Shown: positions 47,831 to 58,676 of the stretch, one piece after another
How positions within the stretch are numbered: position 1 is the first letter of the stretch
How the letters are laid out: the number at the start of each line of letters is the position of its first letter
NCBI GenBank assembly: GCA_036583965.1
Contig: JAZBQD010000007.1
Coordinates: forward strand, 930,001-994,000
Direction: 5' to 3'
DNA from: Prunella strophiata
Lineage: Eukaryota; Chordata; Aves; Passeriformes; Prunellidae
Length of the DNA: 64,000 nt
Position numbers and translations under genes: made by a program
Notes under the pieces: generated by a model
What the model was told of the DNA's origin: nothing
The model's database searches: none
The model's input: only the letters and a program-made list of their open reading frames with translations

Positions 47831-49640
47831 GGCGTGCTCCGGGTTCCACAAGCCCAGAACCCCTTCCCCGGGACTGCTCCGGGTTCCACCGAGCCCAGGA
47901 ACCCCTTCCCCGGGAGGGTTCAGGGTTCCACAATGCCAGGAACCCCTTCCCCGGGACTGCTCCGGGTTCCACAAGCCCAGGAACCCCTTCCCCGGGCGTG
48001 CTCCGGGTTCCACAAGCCCAGGAACCCCTTCCCGGGAGTGCTCCGGGTTCCACAAGCCCAGAACCCCTTTCCCGGGAGGGTTCAGGGTTCCACAAGCCCA
48101 GAACCCCTTCCCGGGAGTGCTCCGGGTTCCACAGCCCAGGAACCCCTTCCCGGGAGTGCTCCGGTTCCACAAGCCCAGGAACCCCTTCCCGGGAGTGCTC
48201 CGGGTTCCACAAGCCCAGAACCCCTTCCCCGGGAGGGTTCAGGGTTCCACAAGCCCAGAACCCCTTCCCCGGGCGTGCTCCGGGTTCCACAGCCCAGGAA
48301 CCCCTTCCCCGGGAGTGCTCCGGTTCCACAAGCCCAGGAACCCCTTCCCGGGAGTGCTCCGGGTTCCACAAGCCCTGGAACCCCTTCCCCTGCCGTGCTC
48401 CGGGTTCCACAAGCCCAGGAACCCCTCCCCGGGAGTGCTCCGGTTCCACAAGCCCAGGACCCCTTCCCCGGGCGGGTTCAGGGTTCCACAAGCCCAGAAC
48501 CCCTTCCCCGGGCGGGTTCAGGGTTCCACAAGCCCAGGACCCCTTCCCCGGGCGTGCTCCGGGTTCCACACGCCCTGGAACCCCTTCCCCGGGCGTGCTC
48601 CGGGTTCCACAAGCCCAGGAACCCCTTCCCGGGAGTGCTCCGGGTTCCACAAGCCCAGGAACCCCTTCCCGGGAGTGCTCCGGGTTCCACAAGCCCAGGA
48701 ACCCCTTCCCCGGGCGGGTTCAGGTTCCACAAGCCCAGGACCCCTTCCCCGGGCGTGCTCCGGGTTCCACAAGCCAGGAACCCCTTCCGGGCGGGTTCAG
48801 GGTTCCACAAGCCCTGGAACCCCTTCCCCGGGCGGGTTCAGGGTTCCACAAGCCCAGGAACCCCTTCCGGGCGGGTTCAGGGTTCCACAAGCCCAGGAAC
48901 CCCTTCCCGGGAGTGCTCCGGTTCCACAAGCCCAGGAACCCCTTCCGGGCGGGTTCAGGGTTCCACAAGCCCAGGAACCCCTTCCCGGGAGTGCTCCGGG
49001 CTCCACAAGCCCTGGAACCCCTTCCCCGGGAGTGCTCCGGGTTCCACAAGCCCAGGAACCCCTTCCCGGGAGTGCTCCGGGTTCCACACGCCCTGGAACC
49101 CCTTCCCCGGGCGTGCTCCGGGTTCCACAAGCCAGGAACCCCTTCCCCGGGCGTGCTCCGGGTTCCACAAGCCAGGAACCCCTTCCCCGGGACTGCTCCG
49201 GGTTCCACACGCCCTGGAACCCCTTCCCGGGCGTGCTCCGGGTTCCACAAGCCCAGAACCCCTTCCCCGGGCGGGTTCAGTGTTCCACAAGCCCTGGAAC
49301 CCCTTCCCCGGGCGTGCTCCGGGTTCCACAAGCCCAGAACCCCTTCCCCGGGCGGGTTCAGGGTTCCACAAGCCCAGGAACCCCTTCCCCGGGCGGGTTC
49401 AGGTTCCACAAGCCCAGGAACCCCTTCCCCGGGCGGGTTCAGGGTTCCACAAGCCCAGGAACCCCTTCCCGGGAGTGCTCCGGGTTCCACAAGCCCAGAA
49501 CCCCTTCCCCGGGCGTGCTCCGGGTTCCACAAGCCCAGGAACCCCTTCCCCGGGCGTGCTCCGGGCTCCACACGCCCTGGAACCCCTTCCCGGGAGTGCT
49601 CCGGGTTCCACAAGCCCAGGAACCCCTTCCCGGGCGGGTT
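47831..49640. repeat. 40 bp GC-rich minisatellite, about 45 copies
   Basis: The unit is about 40-41 bp: TGCTCCGGGTTCCACAAGCC followed by CAGGAACCCCTTCCCCGGGA. Two variants alternate irregularly, one with GTGCTCCGGG and one with CGGGTTCAGGG. GGTTCC and GGAACC within a unit are complementary, so each unit can fold into a hairpin. The array lacks stops in several frames on both strands, giving spurious frames over 600 codons. Confidence 0.97.
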
Positions 49641-50231
49641 TGGGGATTTATCCCCACCCGGGAGCCGCCGGCTCTTGGGCAAACCACTCAAGACCATCCG
49701 AGGTCGCTCCCTGCCCTGAGCGGGCCGGGGGTCACCGCCTGGATTTTGGGGTTCTCCGACTTTCCCTGCGAAATCCGAGCTCCTGATAGAGCAGAACGCG
49801 CGGGGAGCGAGGCGTTAATTGCTGTTAATTACCCGCTCCGCAGCTCCTCCTGCCCGATGGGCGGAATTGTTGCTGACGCGAGGTTTGTGCCGCTGATGTC
49901 AGCGGGCAGAAACGCTTTGAAGCGAGGGCAGCGAGGGCTGCGAAGCTCCGGCAGCGGCGCTCCCACCCCAAATCCTTGGAATCCACCCAAAATCTTTGAT
50001 GATTCCTTCGCGAAGGCAGCGCTCCTGACTCAGCCGCAGCAGCGAACCCCGCGGCTCCGCAGCCCCGCCGAACCGGTTCGGGCACAAAAACCGAATTAAC
50101 CGGCATTAAAGCTGCCCCTGCCCTGCGCAGGGATGTAATTTTCTACAACGATTTAGGATTATTGGATATTAAGGCTCTGTGTTGTGGGGTTTGCAGTCTG
50201 CGCTCGCTCTTTGTTCCCTTTGTTACTCACG
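49641..50231. other. GC-rich intergenic, no gene seen
   Basis: GC-rich unique sequence flanking the minisatellite. It includes a palindrome-like TTCGCGAA at about 50008-50015. Confidence 0.4.
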
Positions 50232-50300
50232 GCATGGTTTGGGCTGGAAGGGGCCTTAAAACTCGCCCAGTTCCACCCCTGCCGCGGTCCCGGCTCCTTC
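50232..50300 (-). mobile_element. CR1 LINE 3' terminus (minus)
   Basis: GCATGGTTTGGGCTGGAAGG followed by GGCCTTAAAACTCG is an inverted CR1 end. Confidence 0.65.
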
Positions 50301-50328
50301 CAGCCTGGCCTCGGACTCTATCTTCGTT

Positions 50329-50510
50329 TTGGTGGATTTCTCCTCAGAATCGGGGCTGAACCCTGCCCAAATAATCCGGCTCGGAAGGATTTAGGAGCGT
50401 TCTCCTGCTGTGCTTTCTGTGCCGGGTAAAGGGTGCAATAATCAAAGCGGGGGCTTTTCCAAGGCTTTGGAATTTATGGGAGAATGAGGGATTTCAATCT
50501 CTTAATTCTG
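50329..50510 (+). repeat. Duplicated copy of a beta-protein intron segment
   Basis: It aligns over about 180 bases with 52205-52386: GTGGATTTCTCCTCA, then GGATTTAGGAGCG, then CAAGGCTTTGGAATTTATGG. The latter lies just inside intron 1 of the gene at 53965. It is followed by a 27-base A run at about 50511-50537. Confidence 0.75.
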
Positions 50511-50541
<31 letters not shown>

Positions 50542-50544
50542 GGA

Positions 50545-50660
50545 AATTTTTGAGAATGGATTTTCCCAGAAATTCCCTGGAAAAGCTGTGCCAGGACCTC
50601 CCCACCCTCACAGGGAACAATTCCTTCCCAAAATCCCCCCTAAACCTCCCTGAATCCACC
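50545..50660 (-). mobile_element. Probable CR1 fragment (minus)
   Basis: The reverse complement matches the CR1 stretch with GGGAAGGAATTGTTCCCTGT and GGTGGGGAGGTCCTGGCAC. No 3' terminus. Confidence 0.55.
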
Positions 50661-52082
50661 CCTGGTCCCACAAGTCCAACTGCAGGCACTGGAGCACAAC
50701 ACAAAACGCTGGTGGAAAAGAGAAAATTCCACCCGAGATTTCTGCATTTCGGGGGGTTTTGGGAGGAGCTGATCCCGTTGTGCTCCAGGGACTGATTTTG
50801 CCAGCCAGGATTCGGTTCCTGGGTTGGGAATTCCCAAATGCCACAGGGATCAGCTGAGGAGAGCTGGAATCCTTTCGGAGGGGTGAATTTCACACTTTCT
50901 CCATGTGCTTTATTCCTCCTGGTCTGGAACAGGAATTTTGGGAAGGGGGGGAGGTGTTGGAGCAAGAAATTCCAAAGGGTGATACCAGAGACATGGGAAA
51001 TTTCGGGAGGAAAAGAAAATGGACGAATTTGAGGGCAGGATTTTGTGCTCCTCCTCATAGGCAACGTCCATCCAACCTCGTTAGGATTAAATAAAAAAAA
51101 TTTTTAAAAAGAGGATTCCTCTGCCATGGACGTGATCCCAAAAGGACCCACACGGCCCCAACTCTTCCCTACTCACGAAGAGGCCACCGGGAGGATCTTC
51201 CCAAAATCCCGGTGCTCTGCACCCCTTTTTTCCCTTTTCACTCCCTCTTCCCTCCGGAGGGAACCTTTGCGCCTGGAAATGCCCACCTTGAGAGGAGGTA
51301 AAACCATCCCGGGGTTTGTGGCATGCCAGGAATTATTCTGATTTTATGAGGCACCTCCAGAGATCCCGCAGGGCTTTGGAGCTTATCGGGAATATTCCGT
51401 AGACATCAGAAAATGAGATTTCAAAGAGGATCTCAAAACCTCTGCGAGTTTGTCATCCAGGGAAATCACTTCGTGGTAATCACGTTAATGACATCCTAGA
51501 GGATCCGGGCTGCTGTGACCTCACAAAGAATAAATTATGGAAAGTGTTTCATCAAACTCCTCATTTTAAACTTCACAATTGGCATAATTCATGAACGGCT
51601 TGGTTTTATTCCAAAGATAACCCCGAGGTTTGCTCTTCAGATTTGCACCAGATCCTTCCCCTGATTTAGGAGCACATATAATATTATGGGAAAGAATCCC
51701 GATTTTCCAGCGTTTAAACGAGGCACGGCCACAATTCCCGGTGTTAGGTTTTGCTTCCATAAGGAAAATCACCCTGGCACTCCAAGATTCCCTGCGCACT
51801 CCAGCTTTTAGCCAAGATAAGCTAAAAAAACTCATTAATTCGCGCTGCATTTTCACCTCTTAATGAAACCAGGAGGAGAAAAGCAGGAAATTCCGAGATG
51901 AAAAGACCTGGCGGCTTGCCATCTGCATTTTTGGGGTTATTGCCCAACGCGGCTTTAGATAATCATAAACAGCGAGCAAAACAATTCCTGCGGCTCCAGC
52001 AGCGATCCCTGCACCGGGCTGCGCTCCCGAGTCATTAAAGCGCTTTACCAAAGGGTGGCTCAGCCGCCCCCGGGCATCGGGG
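50661..52082. other. Intergenic, no gene seen
   Basis: Unique mid-GC sequence. No frame resembles a known family. Confidence 0.4.
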
Positions 52083-52153
52083 CAGATAAAAACCCCTCTC
52101 CACCCTGGCATCTCCTCACTGCCTCTCCCGACTCCTTCTCTCCGCCTCTCTGA
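52083..52153 (+). promoter_or_regulatory. Promoter and exon 1 of second divergent beta-protein
   Basis: The TATA-like GATAAAA at about 52085-52091 is followed by a pyrimidine-rich exon 1. A GTAAGTTT donor starts at 52154. The intron would be 52154-53940 (about 1.8 kb). Confidence 0.6.
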
Positions 52154-52204
52154 GTAAGTTTGGACTCCCCGGCTCTAAAAAACCTCCAGTTTCCTTCTGC
52201 TTTT

Positions 52205-52386
52205 GCGTGGATTTCTCCTCAAAATCGGGGCTGAGCCTTGCCGGAATGTTCTGGCTCGGAGGGATTTAGGAGCGCTGTCCTGCTGGTGCTTTCCGTGCTG
52301 GGCAAAGGGGCAAAAATCAAAGCGGGGCTTTCCCAAGGCTTTGGAATTTATGGGAGAATGAGGGATTTCAGTCTCGTAACTCTGGG
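52205..52386 (+). repeat. Intron segment, duplicated at 50329-50510
   Basis: See the partner entry. It lies 52 bases inside intron 1. Confidence 0.75.
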
Positions 52387-52934
52387 AAAATATTTGGGAA
52401 AGTTTAGGGAATGGATTTAACATGGCTTTTGGTTGTGTGGCACCATCAGGGAGAGGGGTTGGGGTGGAATTCATGGAAAACTGTGGGAAATCCTGCTCAA
52501 AAGGGAGCTCGGTGCAGCTCCGCTGCTCTTTGGATCAGCCCGTCCTTAATTTAATTGGAGCCACAGCGAGCTGCACCAAGCGATTATTATGGATTATTAA
52601 AGTAACTGTGCCAATAACTTTCATTTCTAACTCTTAAAACTGATTTAAAATTCTAAAGCGCTTTCACAGAGATTAAATTTAGCATTTCTGTAGGTCAGTG
52701 CTGCGTTCTGACTTGAGGGAGTTTGGAGAAAAATGCCCTGCATGGGTTTTTTTAATTTTTTTAATTATCAAAAGGATAAATTTGATTTACAAACTTAAAA
52801 AAATATTCAGATGCTACACCAGGCTTTTATACGAGGATTTAACCTGAAGAAATAAACATTATTGAGTGAATTCCCCCTAGGTGAAAATGTATTTTTCTTA
52901 TTTGGCTTGATTATATCAGTACAGAAGTATTTAA

Positions 52935-52989
52935 ATATTTATATTATATTATATTATATTATATTATATTATATTATATTATATTATAT
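52935..52989. repeat. ATATT microsatellite
   Basis: About ten copies of the pentamer TATAT/ATTAT, within intron 1. Confidence 0.9.
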
Positions 52990-53415
52990 TAATATTTTAA
53001 TTATATGTTTCGCTTATTAAACGAGCACTTAACACTCCCACTTATTCTCAGCCTTTTGCTTTTTTCCCTGTGTTTTAGCAGAATATTTTCCTGCCTGAAA
53101 ACAACAGGAATCTGCAAGGAAAATAATACAAAAATTAAGCAGGGTGCTAAGCTGATTATTCCACGCTGAAATACGTGGACAATCCGGATTCTTATTATTT
53201 TTTTCCCCCGTGTGGGAGGAACAGAGACGCTGTGGGAACGAGTTCCAGCGCGTCCTCGGGAATTCCTCCAAAGGGCCGGGAGGGTTCGGGGCAGGGCCGG
53301 GGCTTGGAGGCGGCACGGAAGGAAAGAGGAGGAGGAGAAAAGGGGGAAAGTTTAACTGGAATTCAGAACAAATCGGGGCGGGGAAGTTAAAGGTGGGAGA
53401 TAAAACTGCATCCAA

Positions 53416-53885
53416 ATTACCTCTGAGGATCCCTTAAAGAGAAACGTCAATAATCAACAGAGCAATTCTGGTTTTTATCTAAATTATCTCTAACAAGATC
53501 TTAAAAGGAAATGTCAACAGCCAAGAGAGCAATTCTTGTTTTTACCTCAATTATCTCTAATGAGGTTTTAGAGCCAAATGTCAACAAACAAGCGATCACC
53601 TCTTGTTCTTACCCGAATTATCTCTTAGAATGTCAACAGCCGAGTGCTCAGCTCTTGTCTTTTCCCGAGTTTAAGAGCACAATATCCTTTTAGAGATGTC
53701 TCGATTATCTCTAAAAACCACTTAGAGACAAATGTCAATAAACCAGCGCTCGCCTCGTGTCTTTATCTCAATTATCTCTAAAAACCCTTAGAGCCAAATG
53801 TCAATAAACAAGAGCTCAAGTTTTGTCTCTATCCCAATTATCTCTGATGATCTCTTAGAGCCAAATGCCAACAGCCAAGAGCTGC
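53416..53885. repeat. 67 bp tandem array upstream of the splice acceptor
   Basis: Seven units start at about 53416, 53483, 53550, 53617, 53704, 53771 and 53837. Most open with AATTATCTCT and contain a CAAATGTCAACA-like stretch and a CTCTTGT-like end. AGATAA (reverse of TTATCT) fits the GATA-factor consensus. The array ends about 55 bases before the acceptor at 53940. Confidence 0.85.
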
Positions 53886-53964
53886 CAGGAGCTGTTCGCT
53901 TCGCTTCTGGAGCTTTCTTTGTCTTTTTTTAACCCCGCAGGCTCTCCCCCAGCACCGCCGGGCG

Positions 53965-54351
53965 ATGGCTTCCACCCAGCTGGCCTGTGCCACCCCCTGC
54001 GAGCCCAAGTGTCCCCAGCCGCTGGCCAGCAGCACCAACGAGCCGTGCGTGGTGGCCTGCGGCGACTCGCGGGTGATCATCTACCCCCCGCCCGTGGTGG
54101 TCACCTTCCCGGGGCCCATCCTCACCACGTACCCGCAGCAAACCGTGGTGGGAGCCTCGGAGCCCTCGGAGGTGGCTCCTGCGGCCGCGCTGCCCGCCGA
54201 GGTCACGACAGGGGCGACAGGGGACAAAGTGGCAGCGCCGGTGCTGGCCCGGCCCGAGCCGCGCTGCGCGCCCAAATATTCCTACAGCTACTCCTCGCAA
54301 TGGACTCATCCCTGCAATTCCTACCGCTCCGGGAAGCGCTGGACGTGCTGA
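53965..54351 (+). CDS. Divergent corneous beta-protein, 128 aa (possibly keratinocyte/BKJ-like)
   Basis: Structural beta-protein of epidermis. It begins [19 protein letters not shown], with Cys-Asn-like NEPCVV near residue 24. The core has [20 protein letters not shown] and LTTYPQQ, ending VGAS at about residue 63. The tail differs from feather and claw types: about 40 residues rich in Ala, Pro, Glu and Val, then an aromatic and basic end ([10 protein letters not shown], final GKRWTC). The gene has one intron (52154-53940). The ATG is 24 bases after the acceptor and AATAAA is at 54787-54792. I think the closest relatives are keratinocyte-type beta-keratins, but this is from memory of the core only. 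Confidence 0.85.
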   Translation: MASTQLACATPCEPKCPQPLASSTNEPCVVACGDSRVIIYPPPVVVTFPGPILTTYPQQTVVGASEPSEVAPAAALPAEVTTGATGDKVAAPVLARPEPRCAPKYSYSYSSQWTHPCNSYRSGKRWTC

Positions 54352-54859
54352 GCCCGGGGTCGGGCAGCAAGGGAGATCCCGGGTGAATCCCAGCTGTCGG
54401 TTGGCGCTGCAGCGGCCCCGGGGCTGCTCCGGCTCCTCCCGGAGCTGCGGGAGCTCAGCCCCGGGACAGGGCGGGCTCGTGTTGCAATTTTTTCGGTTTT
54501 TTCCCTTAGTTTAGAGCTGTTCTCCCGCAGCTTTGCAGCGCAGTCATGTGCTTCCGCCGTGCTTTGGCTTATCCCGGGTTTTTTTACTGGCACTGAGCTT
54601 AGAGAGGTGACTTGAAATGCTCGGAATTGCACACGGCAACGCTGCCAAAAAGGGAAACCCCCCGTTTTTACAGGCGGCATCACTTGGATGTTGGTGATTT
54701 GCCAGAGCCTCGCTGAACCCCTGGAACGATGCTCTTTGTATCCTGGACAGTTTTGTTCCACAAGTGTAGGAAAGCTTCTCTTTCCAAATAAATTTTCTGT
54801 ACCAAAAGATATTTTCTGTTTTCCTTGATCACATTAAAAGAAAAAAAAAAATGGGGGGA
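54352..54859. other. 3' UTR of the beta-protein and short spacer
   Basis: The 3' UTR runs to the poly(A) signal at 54787-54792. A short A run at about 54840-54851 precedes the CR1. Confidence 0.6.
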
Positions 54860-55440
54860 GGTTTGGGTGGGAGATCAGAGAAATTCTTGCCCCAGAGGGT
54901 GCTGGGCACTGCCCAGGCTCCCCAGGGAATGGGCACAGCCTCGAGGCTGCCAGAGCTCCGGGAGCGTTTGGAAAACACCCACAGGGAGAGGAGAGGAGAG
55001 AGCCCAGAGGAGGCTCCAGGATGGGATCCGAGGGATGGAGAAGCTCTGCTGGGAGAGCTGGGAATGTTCAGCCTGGAGAAGCTTTGGGGTGACCCAGTTG
55101 TGGCCTTGCAGGAGCTGAAGGGGCTACGAGGAACAGGGAGGAGAGACAATTCCCAAGGGATGGGGTTACAGGAGAAGGGGGAAGGGGTTCAGACTGATGG
55201 AGAGGAGGTTTAGATGGGACATTGGGCAGGAATTGTTCCCTGTGAGGGTGGAGAGGTCCTGGGATGCATTTCCCAGAGAAGCTGGGTCTGCCCCATCCCT
55301 GGCAGTGTCCAAGGCCAGGTGGGACAGGGCCTGGAGCAGCAGGGGACACTGGAAGCTGTCCCTGCCCACGGCAGGAGGTGGAATGGGATGAGTTTTTAAG
55401 GTTCCTTCCAACCCAAACCGTCCTGTGATACCATGATCGG
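54860..55440 (+). mobile_element. CR1 LINE 3' end
   Basis: Homologous to 9405-9953 and 35597-36131. It ends TTCCTTCCAACCCAAACCGT then CTGTGAT. The first 130 bases look like a second CR1 tail in the same orientation. Confidence 0.8.
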
Positions 55441-55514
55441 ACATTCCACACCATTGCTCAGTTAGAGAATCATTTACGGCCAGGATGAAGAAATCCATGA
55501 CAAAAGAAATCGTT

Positions 55515-55610
55515 CATGCAATGCAGATTCTTTATTGTGGATGAAAAAAGCCACAGGCGGTGTCAGCGAGAGACAAACCAGCAAGAGCGCGTTGGAAACA
55601 CGAAAATCCC
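55515..55610 (-). repeat. Detached duplicate of a claw keratin 3' end
   Basis: About 95 bases, almost identical to 55940-56040, the poly(A)-signal end of the claw gene that follows. It includes the TTTATT signal. The two copies are separated by a CR1-like insertion. Confidence 0.8.
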
Positions 55611-55644
55611 AAACCCTGTTCATTCATGTGCCATTCATGGATGA

Positions 55645-55862
55645 TAAGTGTTGGGCCTTGAGCTTCAGCTGAGGAAGAATTCCTTCCTGGGAAGGGTGGT
55701 CAGGACTGGGAAGGGGCTGCCCAGGGAGGTTTGGGGTCCCCAGGCCTGGAATTGTCCAAGGAATGACAGAAATGGCACTCGGACCCCTGGGCTGGGTGTC
55801 ACGGTGGGGATCAGTCAAAAATTGGATGATGACCTTGGAGGTTTTTAAAACCTGAATGATTC
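55645..55862 (+). mobile_element. CR1-like 3' fragment
   Basis: GGGAAGGGGCTGCCCAGGGA followed later by TGATGACCTTGGAGG and ATGATTCTG, in CR1 3' order. Confidence 0.65.
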
Positions 55863-56384
55863 TGGGGGACCCTGTGAACATATCCCAGCTCAACACGGAC
55901 AATCAGAGGAGAATACCCATAAAAAACAACCAAAATCCAAGGGCTTGCAGCAATGCAGATTCTTTATTGTGGATGAAAAAAGCCACAGGCGGTGTCAGCG
56001 AGAGACAAGCCAGCAAGAGCGCGTTGGAACCACGACAATCCCAAGGCAGCAGCGAGGCACAGCCCGGGGCTGCAGCCCAGAGATCGGCCCGTGGCAGGGC
56101 GGGCTCGGGGCTCGGAGCTGGGCAGGGCAGGGCAGAGCCTCGGGCGAGGCTCGGCACAGCTGGCTGGGGGCGCAGAGCGGGGCAGCGTTGGGAGGCAGTG
56201 CTGGGCAGCCCAAAGGCGCCGGCCCGGGCTCTGCAGGGTCACCCGGCAGTGACAGGGACCCTGCAGCTCCCGGGGCTGAGCAGGGGCTGCAGCTCCAGCC
56301 CGGCTCAGGGCGGCAGAAGGCAGCGGGGGCTGCCGGAGGAGCCCGCGGGCAGGGGCAGCACTGAGCTCCGGCGGCATCGGGGCT

Positions 56385-56735
56385 TTAGCAGGGCCCGCAG
56401 GAGCCCCCGAGGGACCTGGAGCCGCGGCCACAGCCCCCAAAGCCACCAAAACCTCCAAAGCCACCCCCAAGGCCCCCGAAGCCCCCGGAGCCCCCACGGC
56501 CTCCAAAAGCGCCCCCGGAGCCGGATGCCACGTAGGGAGCTCCGGCCGAGCCCACGACGCTCTGCTGCGGGAAGGAGCTGAGGATGGGCCCGGGGAAGGT
56601 GACCACCGAGGCCGGAGGCTGGATGACCACCGTGGAGTCAGGGCACTGTCTCACGCAGGGCTCGTTGGAGGTGTCAGCCAGAGGGGCCGGGGTGGCCACG
56701 CCGCAGCTGGGCACGCACAGGCTGGAGCAGGACAT
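56385..56735 (-). CDS. Claw-type keratin (corneous beta-protein), 116 aa, gene a
   Basis: Structural beta-protein of claw-like hard epidermis. The start is [12 protein letters not shown] and the core covers about residues 36-64 ([13 protein letters not shown] turn, SSFPQQ). A Gly-rich tail of GGF/GGLGG repeats runs from about 70 to 103. The end is Cys-rich (SCGPC). Acceptor at 56757, 21 bases before the ATG. The intron is 56757-57134 (378 bp), the TATA is at 57200-57206 and the poly(A) signal (TTTATT on +) is at 55963-55968. Its protein is identical to that of gene d at 63174-63524, which lies in inverted orientation. Upstream in-frame Mets lie in the intron. It is divergent from gene b and the two share an intergenic region. 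Confidence 0.95.
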   Translation of the reverse strand: MSCSSLCVPSCGVATPAPLADTSNEPCVRQCPDSTVVIQPPASVVTFPGPILSSFPQQSVVGSAGAPYVASGSGGAFGGRGGSGGFGGLGGGFGGFGGFGGCGRGSRSLGGSCGPC

Positions 56736-57134
56736 GCTTCGGTTCGGCTGGCAGAGCTGCAAGGCAAGGCACAGCCACGGCTCACGCCAAGGACTCGGCA
56801 CAAAGCGCTGCTGCTCTCGCCCACCCGGGCCCCGTGTGCCAGGGCTCGCTCTGCATCATCCCCAGAGCTCCCAGCAGAGCCCTGGCACGGCTGGAACGGG
56901 AATCCCTGCTGCCCTCACCACCCCCGGCTCTTCTCTGCCCATGGAAATGAAGAAAATCTCCCTCATCCCAACCACCAGGCTCCCCGAGGCCCTGAGCCCG
57001 CCGGTGGAACCCCAACCACCCCAACTCTGCCCTGGCACACACGGGGACAGAGATTCCTTGGGAATCCACAGCCAGAGATTCCCCGGGGAAGGAGCAGAGG
57101 AGGAAGGGAGGACGGAGGGAAGGCTCGGACTCAC

Positions 57135-57482
57135 CAGAGCGATCAATGAGCAGAGTCAAGTGGGGAGAGCTGGATGGAGCCTTGTGGAGCCCTCGGACCT
57201 TTTATACACCCCAGAGTGCCTGGGGGCATCGTCCAGGGGTGGTGACAGAGCCCCAGCTAACCATGGAATCAAGCGGTCAAACCTCATGACACAAACTAAA
57301 ACGTGGGGTAATTACATCTGTACTAATTGGGCTAAGAGGGAGTAAGGGTGCCCTGGAGAACCACCAGGCCCTGAAGGGACAGACCGTGACCAATCGCTGC
57401 GTGGAAGATCATTTGTTGCTGAAGCCGAGCTCAGAGCCCCAATAATCCCCGACGTGTCCCTAATCCCCCACTTTGCTTATGC
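57135..57482 (-). promoter_or_regulatory. Claw keratin promoter, gene a
   Basis: TATAAAA at 57200-57206 (minus) and exon 1 to the donor at 57134. Identity with gene d stops about 50 bases above the TATA. The conserved distal block (AGCAAAGTG, GGGATTAGGGACA, TTATTGGGGCT) is at 57435-57482. Confidence 0.75.
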
Positions 57483-58228
57483 ACGGGAGTTTTGGGCATC
57501 ACTCAGGAGCGCTTTGAACTCCTGGGCACGGCCAGCACATCTGTCATTAATCCTTTTTACGGGCTGCTAACTAGGGACGCCGGGAGGGAGAAGCCATCCC
57601 ACCCACTCGGGGCACATCCCAAACGCCAGACGTGGCAGGGGAGGGTACAGCACCAGAGTCTGGAGTGGGGCAGGCTGGGGGAGCACAGAGCAGCCCCCAT
57701 GTCCCTCCAGAGCAGGGTCACCCCACAGGGCACAGGGCTGGGCACGGGGCTGGGCACTGAGGGCGCTGGGAGGGAGCAGCTCTGAGGGATTTTTGTGCCA
57801 CTGGAGGATTTGTTAAGTCCCCGATTCACATGATGATTGTGCAGAAAGCAGAGGGGAGAGATGCCATGTCAGATGAAGGTTCATCATGGATCCATCTTGG
57901 ATCATCATGGATCCATCCATCCATGGATGTCGGTGTGACACGGGTGGGATCAGGAGTTGGATAAACGAGTGAGGAGAGAGCTACAGAGAGGAGCAGGAGA
58001 GCAGAGAGAGGATCAAGAACCACTCAGACCCTCGAGCCCAGACCCTGGCTGAGCCCTCCTCTGGGTTGCCAAACTAGCCATGAGAGCTGGCCCAGGGGAT
58101 GTTGGCTGAGCCCCCCAGAGCCAGGCTGGCCTGGCCATGGCCCAGGACAGGCCTAGCTGGGCACTGCTGGCTCAGGGCAGGCCCGGGCTGGGCACAGCCG
58201 TGTTCCAAACGATGCTCAGGATTCTTTG
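57483..58228. other. Intergenic region of the first divergent claw pair
   Basis: No gene. A GGATCCATC/CATGGATCC simple stretch lies at 57885-57925. The part 58020-58228 aligns in direct orientation with 62225-62438. Confidence 0.6.
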
Positions 58229-58563
58229 TTAGCAAAGTGAGGGATTAGAGACAAACCTGGGTTTATTGGGGCTGAGAGCACAGCTCCAGCAGCACCGTGT
58301 CAGTCATGTAATGATGACAGAGCCTGAGTGGCTCTCTCTTGTCCACTCATGCCCACACCAATGTCCACAATGGGGGGATGACAGAATTTTCCGGCGTCCC
58401 TTCACTTTATGAAGCTTGTCAGCGTCAGTTCCTAATTACTGGGGGGGTTGGGGTCTGTCAGCACCCCCGGACAGTGCCCCGGGCTCTCTGGGGTGTATAA
58501 AAGAGCCGAGCTCCTTGCAGAGCTCCATCCGCACTTCTCCACTTGACTCCTCTCATCACCCGG
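58229..58563 (+). promoter_or_regulatory. Claw keratin promoter, gene b
   Basis: Distal conserved block at 58229-58275, a CTAATTACTGG homeodomain-like site near 58431, TATAAAA at 58496-58502, and a splice donor at 58564. Confidence 0.75.
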
Positions 58564-58676
58564 GTAAGTGCAGCTCTCCGGAGCCGCTCGGGGATCTCTC
58601 TCAGCACAATTCGTCCCTCACTCCTTTGCCTCTTTTTTCCCGGGGTATTTTCCAGAAGCCTTTTCCAGTCTCAAGG

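Noticed and set aside
47752..50099. Frames of 650-660 codons in three forward frames
   Set aside because: They come from the stop-free 40 bp minisatellite, whose unit length is not a multiple of three, so all frames stay open. No protein resemblance.
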